From the NCBI GenBank assembly GCA_030267965.1, contig BRYA01000450.1, forward strand, positions 1 to 33,566: 33,566 nucleotides of DNA, written 5' to 3'. The stretch comes from Triparma columacea (taxonomy: Eukaryota; Sar; Bolidophyceae; Parmales; Triparmaceae). Positions 1 to 9,899 of the stretch are shown in pieces. The notes under the pieces were generated by a model, which was given only the letters and a program-made list of their open reading frames with translations, ran no database searches and was not told the DNA's origin. Within the stretch, counting starts at the first letter, position 1. Each line of letters starts with the position of its first letter. A program made the translations under genes and the position numbers.

Positions 1-70
1 TAACCCTAACCCTAACCCTAACCCTAACCCTAACCCTAACCCTAACCCTAACCCTAACCCTAACCCTAAC
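1..70. repeat. Telomeric repeat (CCCTAA)n
   Basis: Perfect tandem TAACCC units, about 11.7 copies, fill the first 70 bases and then stop abruptly. Read outward this is TTAGGG, the telomere repeat of many eukaryotes including stramenopiles. The left edge is therefore a real chromosome end. There is no degenerate subtelomeric repeat buffer: coding sequence starts directly at the boundary. Confidence 0.97.
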
Positions 71-2969
71 AGGTATATGTGAGTTTACACTGGTGAACAC
101 CATCTTTGTCCTCAATATTCTTGGCAGTGAAAATTCCACTACTTGTTGCCCGCACAAGCTTTCTAAGGTTTCCCCCATAGTCAACCTTCTCCTCAGCTGG
201 CACAAACGCTACAGACATGGTGTCATCTTGGCGTCCCTTTTGCCATACACATCTCATCACAAACTCTCTTTTGTGAAGAGGGAAGCGAAGTTTCTTGACT
301 GTTGCAAACAGCTTCTCATTCACCCTTCCCTTGCCACCCTTCATTATCTCCAGCCTTGCAGGCTCCCCTTTCTCTCTGCTCTCAAGCATCCTCTCTCTGC
401 TGCAGTACTCAAAGAACCAAGCAGCTGCTTCCTCGGCTGAACAGTCGGCAACACACTCGGCTCTTCCAAAAGTGAGTGTCTTTTTTCCTTTCTCCTGCTG
501 CTTGTGCTTGATCTCCATCTTCACCCCTTCATAAGGTGACTCAAGAGGCCCCCACCCTTTTTCATCCTCCCTACCAAAGAGCTCCTTCAACTCCCCAAAC
601 ACCTTCTTCTGGTCCTCCTCCACCTCAACACCCTCCCTCATCCTCTCCACCAGAACCTCCCTGACCTCAGCATCAACTTCCTTCCCATTCCTCCTGAACT
701 TCTTCTGCAACCTGTTGGAATCAACAAGATCATTCTTTGCAAGGTACTCAATTGCTTTGTTCATCAGCGTCTTTTGAAGGCCTTTGAAAAGCAAATTAAC
801 AGTATGAATAAGTGTCACCCTACAGACATTTGGGGCAATCTCATTGAAGAAGTAGACACCTGTAGTCTCTGCTAGCACAAATCCTTCCTTACTAAGGTCC
901 TTGAAGCCTCCTCCAGGGTACTCTGTCAGCGGCACAAAAGCTAACATGTATGAAGTCCGGCCATTCTCAGGTTTGACTTCCTTCCACACAAACCAATTCT
1001 CAAATAGTCTATTGGTGGTGGCAGGGACCTTCACGCCCAAATGAAAGTGCATGCTTCTAGTTCCCTCAAAATCATTCCTGATCACCCTTGGTAAGTTCCC
1101 ATTAATTTTGAAGTTTTCCTCTGAATACTCAAATCTGTCAAGCAGAAACTGCTCTGCCAATACACTCTTTGCTGACTTGTCCACAGTGACGCCAAAGGCT
1201 GCCCACACATTGTCCCCCTCTCTCCACAGGAACTTGTCAATTCCCTCTTTCAGTGTCCCCCTGACTCTCTTTCCCTTCTTGTAGAGTTCTTCCTCCAGCC
1301 ACGCAACACTTTCCAGCATCCTGTCCTCTTCCTCAGTTAGAGTTGGCACATTGGGCATGACCTTTTCCAGAAAGTGCATCTTCCTCCGCTCGTCAATGAC
1401 TGCAGGCTGTCTGAACTTCTTCCTGACCTCCTCCATGATACCCTTTACTGCTGCATACACAGCCTTGATGTCTCCCTTCTTGATCCTGCCGCTGTTCCAG
1501 CCATCAACCCTAGATCTCGTGGAACTCGCACTCTTGAAAGTAGGACGCGCACTCTTGAAACTTGGGCGCACACTCTTGAAACTTGGGCGCACACTCTTGA
1601 AACTTGGGCGCACACTCTTGAAACTTGGGCGCGCACTCTTTGAGCTTTTGTTTGTGCGAACATCAACTTCTGGTTTCATCTCTGTTACCCTCTCCTCTGT
1701 CTTGAGAATTCCCACCATGGTGACTGCAGTTTGTCCAAACTCAAAGTCAGTGAAGCTGAGCTCCCCCTCAATGACACCTCGCTTGACAGTCTTGGTATTT
1801 GTTAATGCTAGAATCTCGACAAGTTTTGCAGTTGCCTCATCAGAAAGATCGTCCTCATCAAGGGGTGTCAACTCCATAATGCTCGTCGATTCGTCAGGAG
1901 AATGGACGCTAACGTCGAGCAGAAATTCGACGAATTTATTCCCCTTGTCATAGTGCTGCCAGTAGATGAGTCTATGAATGACCCCTCCCTCTTCGTCATA
2001 CTCGTGGAGGGTCTTCCTTTGGAACTTGCCCTGCTCACAATTGGTGAGGAGAAAGTCAATGATCTTGTCGCACTCGTCGTGGAAGACATTAGCAAGCTCC
2101 ATAACCTTCACATCGACGCCGGTAGAGTTGTCTATGAGGCCTTCAACAGCTCCTCTCTCCTCAAGGAGCTTCACAAGTTTGCCTTGCTTGGGTCCAACTG
2201 CGGTGATGGCGATTATGGTGTTTGTTAGTCAAAATGAAGAGATTTCAACGCGTGCTCCTCATTTCTGTGCAGCATATCAAGCGCCCCAGCAGTCGCCGGA
2301 GATGGAACCCATGCGGTCACCGGAGACGGAACCCATGCAGTCGCCGCAGAAGCGCCCCATGCGGTTGCCGCGGATGGAACCCATGCGGTGGCCGGAGATG
2401 GATCCCATGCGGTCGCCGCAGACCGGCACAAGCCCGCGTGCGCTGCGGCCGCCGCCCGTCGAGCTCAAGTGCGAGGGCCAGGCCCTCCGCAAACGGCTCC
2501 GCGCGTTCCGCACGCAGGCGATGAGAAAAAACTACAAAGTTTCAACGCGCCCTCCCGCGCCCCTCCGGCGACTCTCCCGCTCTCCCCTAGAGTATTCAAC
2601 ATTATTTTTATTTTCCAGCTCTCAACGCAAAACTCACCTCGTCCCGCGTCATCATGACCATTTTCAGAGTCTGCGGTAATGGCAATTATGGTGTTTGTTA
2701 GTCAAAACGAAAAAGATTTTCACGCGTGCTCCTCGATTCCCTGTAGAATATCAGGTATCTCCCCCCCTACGACTCCCTGAATCGAACTTACCTTGGTCTT
2801 GTCCAGCGTCCTCGTGAGAGCTTTTAGATTTAGAATCTGTGAAGGCGATATCTACGGGACCGTGTATTGCGGAGGGTGTGCGATTGGAGCCTGAGGGGGG
2901 CTCGGAGGCATAGTTGGTCTTGCCGGTGTCATTCATGACTCCTGCATCTGCTTCAACCTCGCCCTCCAT
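66..2969 (-). CDS. START-like lipid-binding domain protein, truncated by the telomere
   Basis: Three exons fit: 2969-2792, a 33-nt microexon 2670-2638, and 2197-66. Both introns are phase 1, with donors GTAAGT and GTGAG and acceptor CGCAG preceded by a TGACTAAC branch-site-like motif. The product is 780 residues. An acidic, Ser-rich start (1-70) is followed by a domain I do not recognise (about 71-250), then tandem KSVRPSF heptads (about 258-293). After these come two copies of a domain resembling the START/Bet v1-type fold (about 383-568 and 638-780). The two copies share the pattern (A)T(S/T)(S/T)G(V/I) followed by a C-x-(V/L)-T segment. The second copy ends where the first still continues, and its TAG stop lies inside the telomere repeat. 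The gene is therefore probably 3' truncated. START proteins bind lipids in a hydrophobic pocket. The domain assignment rests on pattern only. Confidence 0.72.
1528..1640 (-). repeat. 21-bp coding minisatellite
   Basis: Five full 21-bp units plus a partial one, each close to GCACTCTTGAAACTTGGGC, lie in the third exon of the START-like gene. On the minus strand each unit encodes the heptad KS(V/A)RPSF. Unit length is a multiple of three, so copy number can change without a frameshift. The internal units are nearly identical, which suggests recent expansion. Confidence 0.9.
2198..2280 (-). repeat. Direct repeat copy 1: 3' end of intron 2 of the START-like gene
   Basis: This segment matches 2671-2755 with few differences. 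On the minus strand it holds the branch-site-like TGACTAAC and the acceptor CACCGCAG that opens the main exon at 2197. Because the copied segment carries a working splice acceptor, the duplication also explains the microexon next to copy 2. Confidence 0.85.
2296..2420. repeat. 24-bp GC-rich minisatellite in intron 2
   Basis: About five tandem 24-bp units of the type CCGGAGATGGAACCCATGCG plus four bases lie between the microexon and the main exon of the START-like gene. The units are diverged. The surrounding 2280-2530 is much more GC-rich than the flanks. The repeat is open in several frames, but I find no donor-acceptor pair that would splice it into the gene, so I treat it as intronic. Confidence 0.8.
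2671..2755 (-). repeat. Direct repeat copy 2: 3' end of intron 1 of the START-like gene
   Basis: Second copy of the segment at 2198-2280. It supplies the acceptor (CCGCAG) that starts the 33-nt microexon at 2670. The microexon itself resembles the end of exon 1: both encode H-(D/E)-D-A-G followed by a donor. The unit duplicated was therefore probably an exon end plus its intron. Confidence 0.85.
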
Positions 2970-3802
2970 GACAACTTAATTGGGTGCTGAAAATCATGCG
3001 TTCGCGATCGACGTGCGTGAAAAAGGTGGCGGAGCGGCGTTTTTTGGTGTGAGTGAAGATATCGTAAATTGGCATGTTTGTAAAGTGAGCGTATTTATAA
3101 TTCCAAAATCAGAGAACATTTGCTCTTTTTTGTCATTTTGTGATCATTTTCAGAGAGCTGGTTTGTTTGTTTTTCTCCTCGGTCGTCCTCGGCCTTTTCC
3201 TCCTTCCTCCTCCTCTCTTATCCCTCGCCACTTCCCCTCTTCTCTCCCCCCCCTCCACGGATCACCCGCCCTCCCAACTTACCTCTTAACGACACGTCCT
3301 GTAGCCCCACTCCTCCAACGGTCCCAAGAAATTGTCAGACAAGGTCGGCCTCAGGATGTCCTAGTTTTTAATCCCTCGTCACCGTCTTTCGTCAATTAAT
3401 TTGTATTAGAATGGTTTTATTTTGCGTTGTTAGTGTTGTCGCACGCTAATAGTCGATAATCTCTCCTCACAAGCACAATTTAGCCAGGCAACACAATTTG
3501 CTCTTATTAAACTCAATCCTTCCCTACTCACAACACCCATATTCAGCCAGCAAATCCGTAGCACCCACTTGCCCTTGGTACTGTTGACATCCTCCCTATT
3601 TCAAAAATAGCTTTGAAACAACGCTCGAAGCGGCCATGGAAAGCAGGAGAAGGGCCACCAACCAGGATGGGGCTAACTGGCAATTTACTTTCCTTAAAAC
3701 TTTTTTATTTCCTAAATCTTTCTCTTTCCTCTTAACTAGTTCCTAATCCTCTTCCCCCTTTCTCTTCTCTCTTCTCTTCTACCTAATCCTCTTCCCCCTT
3801 TC
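2970..3802. other. Intergenic region between the START-like gene and the large membrane-protein gene
   Basis: I see no convincing gene here. From about 3190 to 3300 the plus strand is strongly pyrimidine-rich. A TATAAATA-like box on the minus strand at 3092-3099 sits about 120 bp upstream of the START-like ATG. At 3742-3764 and 3782-3804 there is a 23-bp direct repeat (CCTAATCCTCTTCCCCCTTT plus CTC); the second copy overlaps the stop codon of the membrane-protein gene. Confidence 0.6.
3092..3099 (-). promoter_or_regulatory. Possible TATA box for the START-like gene
   Basis: The minus strand reads TATAAATA here, about 120 bp before the predicted ATG at 2969. Initiation about 30 bp downstream would leave a 5' UTR near 90 nt. 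The call is by motif and position only. Confidence 0.25.
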
Positions 3803-6800
3803 TCACATGTAGTGCGCAGGATCGTACTTACCAAACGGGAAGCCTGGATGTGTTCCGATTTGGAAGAGGAAGTTCATGGCGGTGCCAATCAAAAATGTTT
3901 GAAAGAGGAGAAACTGTGCCTTCTTCTTTTCGATCTTGTACTGATCCGAGGGTAGAGTATCCGCCCTGTCGATGAAAGTGTCAATGCTGAAGAAGCTTTT
4001 CTTCCCCTCGGGTGCCTTGAGCTCCGCAAGCTCCTCCTTGGCCTTTTCTGCCATTTCATCGGTAGTTCCGAGCCCGGCCCCCTCGGTTGCCTCGTCGACG
4101 GCATCCTTGACCTCGTTGACAGCGTCCTGGACTTGCTCCTTGACTTCGTTGACGGCGTCGGTGACCTCCTGCTTGACCTCCTCGACCTTCTCCTTGGCCT
4201 CCTCAATGGCCTCGTGTAAGCCGTCGTAGGCCCCGCACTCCTTGCTAGCCTCGAAGCCGGCCGCGAGCATATCCTTGGGCGTCATCCCGGCCAGGGGGTT
4301 AGCTGTGGCATCCGCGACGAGCTCCTTGGGGTTGAACTTCCCGTTCAGGAGCTGGTCGATAAGTGCCGCGAAGAGACCCATGATCCTCTCCACGGCAAAG
4401 TTCTTGAGCTTGTCCATGGGAAGCCACGACGTAGATCCAAGGCCGAGCTCATCCACCCAATCTTCAACGCCCTCTTCGACCTTGGGCCCGATATTCTCCT
4501 CAACCCATTTTTTTGCCTCCTCCTCGACCATTGTCTTCATTTTACCAAGCACCTCTGTCTTCTTGTCTTGGATGAATTGCTTGATTTCGTCCTTCATTCC
4601 CTCAAGCTTTGCCCTCGCTGCATCCTGGAGTTCCTGGAGCTTCGCCTCGAAATCCTCCTTCATTTGTTTCGCTTTCTCGACAGTCTCCTCGACTGCTTCC
4701 TTCAGGGCATTGTACCCGCTAGCCTCGGCAGCTTCCAACCTGCAGGCCTCCATGAGGCCCTTCTCGACAGCGTTGTTGATCATTTCCTCTGCCTTGGTCC
4801 CTGTGATGATAAACTCTGGGAAATCGTCCTTGAAGAGTTCTTCAGCAGCATAGAGGATGCCGACGAAGTACATGCGCGCTTTCGCGCTCGGTTGGTTATT
4901 CGGCCACGTCTTAAGAGTGCCGTCCTCCTGAGTCAAAGCTTCCTTCGTCTCCACGTACTTGGACCTGTAAACTCCATCGACGGAGACGAGCTTGTCCATG
5001 GAGTTCATGGCCTCCTGAAGGTTCGGTAGCTCCATCACGCACATTTCGCTGATCTTTCCTTGGACCTTCTGTATCTTCTCGCTCCAGTCGTCCGGCGCCC
5101 CCTCGGGCTTGTCCCCGTCGACGGGGGGCGATTTGAAGTCCAGCATTACCTGGGCAGCTTGGGCCACGTTACCGGCGGCGGCGGCCATGCTTGCAGACTG
5201 GGCCATAGCGTTGAGAACCCCACTCTCGGCGGACGCCAGGACTCCCTCGGCGGCGGCCTGTGCGGACTCCAACGCTCCCTCGGCGGCGGCCTGGGCGGAT
5301 TCCGCGGCCTGGTTGGCGGCCTTCTCGGCTGCCTCCTTGGCTGCCTGTGCGGCCTTCTCCGCGGCTCCTTTTAATGCGTCAGTGTCGACGTCCGCTCCAC
5401 CGGGGAGGATCTTAGCGTCGCCTAGGCCAGCACACATGTCGAGGGCGCTCGAGATTCCCTGAATGACGGAATTGAAGAGCTGCCCTGAAACAGCAAAGTT
5501 CATGTTGGGTGCGGCCCCCATGGCGAAGCCAGTCGTGAAAATCTTGTCCAACCTCGCGATAGATCCCAAGTCTAGGGACTTGAAGCTTATGTCTCCGACA
5601 CCGATCCCAAATCCTCCCAACTTCAAGGAAATGGCAGCGATGAACATCCAGATGAAGCCCCAGATGAAGTACCAGGTTAGGTTGTACTTCATGAACTTCT
5701 CAACGCCGTAGTTCTTGTCGACGTAGGCAAAGTACACCATCAAAAACCTAACAGGGCTAAAGCAGAAGAGACCGAACGTGCAAGAGAAGATGAGGAAGAT
5801 TTTGGCGTCGCGCGCCTTTGCAAGGATGGGGAGAGAGATGGCGAAAACAGGCGCCCTGTGGGGGTCATCGATGTCGCACTCTTTCCAATCCTTCACGTGC
5901 TTGAACCTGACATCACCCTTCTCCTTGATTTTGAGGTACTCCTTCACCTTAATTTGGTACAACTCCTCCTCTTTGGCAGTGTACCCATTTTCCCACACCC
6001 AAGTGAGCTTCTCGTTCTCCTCCCACGGATCAGTCATCGTTAGGGTACTGGGATCAAACTGAGGATATTTCCTTGCCATGCGACCTTCCTTGGGGTATAT
6101 TTGCTTTGCTTTCTCAGGTTTTACTGGAGCCCAACTTAGGTGACCGTTGTCCCTCCAGAGCGCGCGCTCGGGCCTCGTGTTCAGGTACCAAATCCTGTAT
6201 TCCCACATGAACTCGAGGTCGGCACTGATGAAGCTCTGCCCGATCTCCTTCGGAGGTTCATCCTTCTCGGAGGCTTTTGGATCCTTCTTCTCAAAGAGCT
6301 TCCTGAGGATGGGGTAGCGCTTCCACTCTTGATCGGCAGGATGCTTTAAGCCGGGTTCGCCCTCCTCCTTCACGGCAGCGGCGCCCCCGTCTTCTCCGGA
6401 GCCCTCGGCCGAGATCTCCGCCCTGTCCTTGGCCCTCTCTTCCTTGATCTTCTTTTCGACCTCGAATTGAGCTTTCTTCCCGAACAGTCCTGAGAGCTTG
6501 AAGCTGTCCATATTCGAGTCAATCCAAGCTGCAACTGGATTCTTGGCCTTTTCCTTCTTCTCCTCACCATCAGCGGGGGTTTCGGCCTTTGTTTCGGTCG
6601 TCGTTGTTGTGTCCTCGGCGGTTGTGTCGGCCGCACCGTCTCCCGCCTCGGGCTTCTTTCCCTTCTTCTCGTGAATGTACTTGTCGGCCTTTTTCCACGT
6701 CTCCTCGCACCACTTGATCCTCTCGCTGTCGTTTTTGCAAGTCTCCTCGTCAGCGTAGAGCTTTCCGTTCGCGCCGATCCAGCTATACTTGAAGCCGACC

Positions 6801-9272
6801 TCGTATCCAGCCTTGACGTGCTGCTTGCCATCCTCCCCTTCGGGTACCTCGTTGACGTAGATTGCGGGTTTCTTCTTGATGCAATTGTTCCAAACAAGGG
6901 TGTAAGCATCGTGCTCAAATTTCTGCTTCTTGAGCTTCTTCTTCCTAGATCCCTCAACGTCCATGACAGGGGGCACCATCGCGTAACCCCAAATGGCCAT
7001 CTGCAGGTCGAACCACACCGTGTGCTGAACCCTCGAGATGTAGTTCTTGCTCTCGACGCACTTGTTGAAGAGCCAGTAAATAAGGCCGCCGAGAATGATG
7101 GTGTCGAGAATCAGGATCTCAAGGATCTGCTTGTTAAGGGCAATCCCAGTCCCAATCATGACGCCCTGCTCGCCCTTCTTGTCGTACTTGCCGTCAGCGT
7201 CTGAGTCCCAGGAGAGATCAACCATGGGCTTGAGCCTGCAGCCTAGCCACTCGCAGTCATCCCCAGTGCAATCTGGGTCAACCTTTTCTGTCTGAGCTCC
7301 ATCCTTAAAGGTTCCGAAAGTGCCGTCTGCCTTCTTAAAGTCGGTCCTTGTCTCGCCGTCTGCGTCGGACTCCCAGCCCATCATCTCCCACTCCATGCCG
7401 AGGAGCATGAAGAGGCCGACAAACTGCATGATCTTGGCCAGGTACTGAACCATCTTCCAAAACTGCGAGCGAGGACGTCAGGAGCGAAGCGACGAGCAAA
7501 GGTGGTGAGTTGATTTTGTCACCAAAAGGCGATTGTTAGAAGTCTTGGCAACTTCGCTATTGTTTGCTCCCGTTGGCTACACTCGTTGGCTACTCCCGTT
7601 AGCTAGCACCGCTCTTAAGCTTCTCGTCCGCCCCAATTCTCACCTGCTTGAGCCTCCACTCCTCCCTCATCCAGTTGAACTTCTTGCCTCCGAACTCAAT
7701 GATGCAACCCTTGATCCACAGGTAGATGTCCATCAGCCACGCGCCGTGGTAAATCGTGATGGTGTGGTGCCAAGGGAACTGCCAGGAAGGCGTCGGGGGG
7801 TGGGGTGGGGTGGGTGGGGGTCAGAACAGAGGGCGCACGTTTGCCGCTGTTAGTGTTGTCTTTAAGAAGCCCCCCCCGCAAGTCCTGAAGAATCTTCGAA
7901 ATTTGTTTTCTCACCTTCTCGTCAGTTGCGCCCTTCAAGCACGCCCTCTCCTTCGCCCTGACCAGTTTCTCCCACGCCGCCGAGACGGTTGCTAGGTCGG
8001 AACCGAAAAGTTTTTCCCCAAACTCGTCCTCCGTCGGGAAGCCCCACCTTTCGTCGCCCGGGGAGCCAAAGAGCGTGTCCCCGAACTCGTTCGTTGTCGG
8101 TTCGCCGTACTTCCCGTCAGTCACGTCGTTGAACTTGATGATCACGGCGTTGCCATCGGGGTCCTTGATAGGCTCGTCCTTCTTGTCCTTCGGTTCGTAC
8201 TTGCCGGACGCGAAGAGCTTCTGAACATCCTCCTTTATGTTTCCCATCTTGAGCTCGGACAGGTAAAACTTGTGGTTCGCCTCATCCCTCTCTTTTGCGG
8301 CCTGTCTGTCCGCCTCCAGGTCGGCCTGGTACGCGAGTTCCAAGGCGTGATCCCTCTTTTCCGCCTCCGCGAGCTCCTTCTTGAATGTTGCCAGCTTCTC
8401 TGGATCTGTAATCCTCGACTGCAGCTTGAGGTTCGCCTTGGCAGTAGCCCTCTTCTCCTTCGCGTCGAAGAAGTCGCGCTGCGCTCGGAGGAACTTCTTC
8501 GTGACCTGCAAGGATGTAAGTGCATGGGATGGGGGGTTGAGGTTTTCATCCTTAACAAAATTCCCATGGACAAATTCGGACCTTCCCCTTCCCCCTCTCT
8601 TCGCTCGACGCTCTATAACCCCCCTCCAAACCTCTTCTTGCCATTCCCAATATCATTCTTATTGAAAATTGAAAAACAGCCTCCTCACCTCAACTTCAGA
8701 TGTATACCACGTGTAGACGCCCGACCTCCCCCAAATCCTCCCCGCGTCCTTCCCCATAATGTAGATGATAGTCGGCACCTTAATCGTGAGTTCAAGTTTC
8801 CTGTACTTGTGACAGAGCAAACCGACAAGAGGGACGATGAGGAGCAACGTGAGGGTGTACGAGACCCCCCCCGTCGCTGCGACGGGATCCCAGGTTTCAG
8901 CCACAGTAGTATCGGTCTCCTCAACATAAGGATCCGCGCGGGAGCCGGCCTCGGCGTAGGTGACCCCGACGCAGGGCTTCCTGCTGTTGATGCTCATGAT
9001 TGCGAGGATGTAGAGGAGGACAGTTTGGATCGCAGAGTACGCGGAAACGTACTAGAAAAGAGTAGGAGGGGAAGGGGGGGGGGGGGGGGGGGGTCAGACG
9101 AAGAGGCGGGGGATCTGGGAAGAAGGCATTTGTTGGTAGACTCGTGTCACTCATTTGCTCGCTCATTTCTCACCTTAAATTTTGTTGCCATGAACTTCCC
9201 CCACGATCCCTTAGGCTTCTCCTCTGCCGCAATATCCTCGTTGGAGGGGGTTTCCCCGTTGGAATCCGACAT
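3803..9272 (-). CDS. Large multipass membrane protein of unknown function, 1,615 residues
   Basis: Five exons fit, all joined in phase 0: 9272-9174, 9051-8689, 8505-7915, 7778-7644 and 7462-3803. I do not recognise the family. Hydrophobic segments lie at about 34-60, 80-115, 355-375, 405-420, 505-530, 950-1005 and the C-terminus. A cytosolic-type charged helix rich in Lys/Glu/Ala (about 155-260) precedes an internal duplication with the motif EFG(D/E)(T/K)LFGS. Two acidic D-A-D-G loops near 428 and 485 resemble calcium-binding loops. An Ala-rich stretch (about 1087-1173) and amphipathic E/K/V repeats (about 1310-1390 and 1477-1537) look like LEA or perilipin-type helices. The end is uncertain: a perfect donor GTAAGT at 3831-3826 could splice out the last eight residues. 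Exon phases and long uninterrupted coding support a real gene. Confidence 0.8.
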
Positions 9273-9744
9273 GACAATGCTCCAAATTCAAGAAAGGGCT
9301 TTCCAAACACAAGTCTACGGGTGTTGTGCTTCTGTTGTGCTTCTGTTGTTGGGACAAAAGTGCCTATTAAGACGGACGATAGGAAATATCGGGATAATCA
9401 GTACGGGATGGTTTAGCTAGCATCAGATGCGCCAAAATGAGTAGAGTAAAACCCAGGAACAACCCAGGAACAACCCTCAACGGTAAACGACACATTTTTT
9501 ACTTGCTTGAAAAAGCCCCATGAAAACGTTTCCAGGTGGGATAACCGGTTACGAAGCTCCATTGGCTTTATTTTGGGCACCAGTAGTAATAATGTTCTGT
9601 TTCGCGATACTCACCTTGTTGCTTTCTCTTAACCCCAAATGCGACCTAACAAATTGTCATTTGCAGCAGTTGCAGCAACAACCGGACTCCAATTCTGTGC
9701 TGTATTTTTCTTTTCCGTGAAGTATTCTTCAACTAGAAGCTATA
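9273..9744. other. Intergenic region, no clear gene
   Basis: This lies upstream of the membrane-protein ATG. It holds a short tandem of CCCAGGAACAA at about 9451-9475 and an open frame at 9520-9720 (+) with a hydrophobic stretch. On the minus strand that frame is crossed by a donor-like GTGAGT. I do not support it as a gene. Confidence 0.4.
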
Positions 9745-9885
9745 ATGCCGCCGAAAATAAACAAACGTAAAGCCAAATCGTCTTCTAAAGTATTTCCGTG
9801 GGTCATGGACCATGACATGGAGGCGCAAGGTAAAAATATGAGCGAAAATTTGGACAAAGATTACCTCAATTTTACATGTATGTAA
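9745..9885 (+). CDS. Small basic ORF, doubtful
   Basis: The frame starts ATG-CCG-CCG and gives a 46-residue product with a Lys/Arg/Ser-rich N-terminus (KINKRKAKSS). It ends 14 bases before the tubulin cofactor C stop on the other strand. A GTAAAA after residue 27 could be a weak donor, in which case it would be a first exon with no visible partner. I recognise no family. It may be chance or a gene remnant. Confidence 0.15.
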   Translation: MPPKINKRKAKSSSKVFPWVMDHDMEAQGKNMSENLDKDYLNFTCM

Positions 9886-9899
9886 GAGACGCCACCCCC

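Noticed and set aside
1351..1953. 200-residue plus-strand open frame inside the START-like gene
   Set aside because: It is antisense to a well-supported exon, and its only notable feature is the reverse reading of the 21-bp minisatellite.
3803..3831. GTAAGT near the end of the membrane-protein gene as a real donor
   Set aside because: It is a good consensus, but I find no matching downstream exon in the pyrimidine-rich 3' region; kept only as an uncertainty of the C-terminus.
9520..9720. 66-residue plus-strand frame with a hydrophobic stretch
   Set aside because: No family, no conserved context, and a donor-like GTGAGT on the opposite strand in the middle; hydrophobicity alone is weak evidence.
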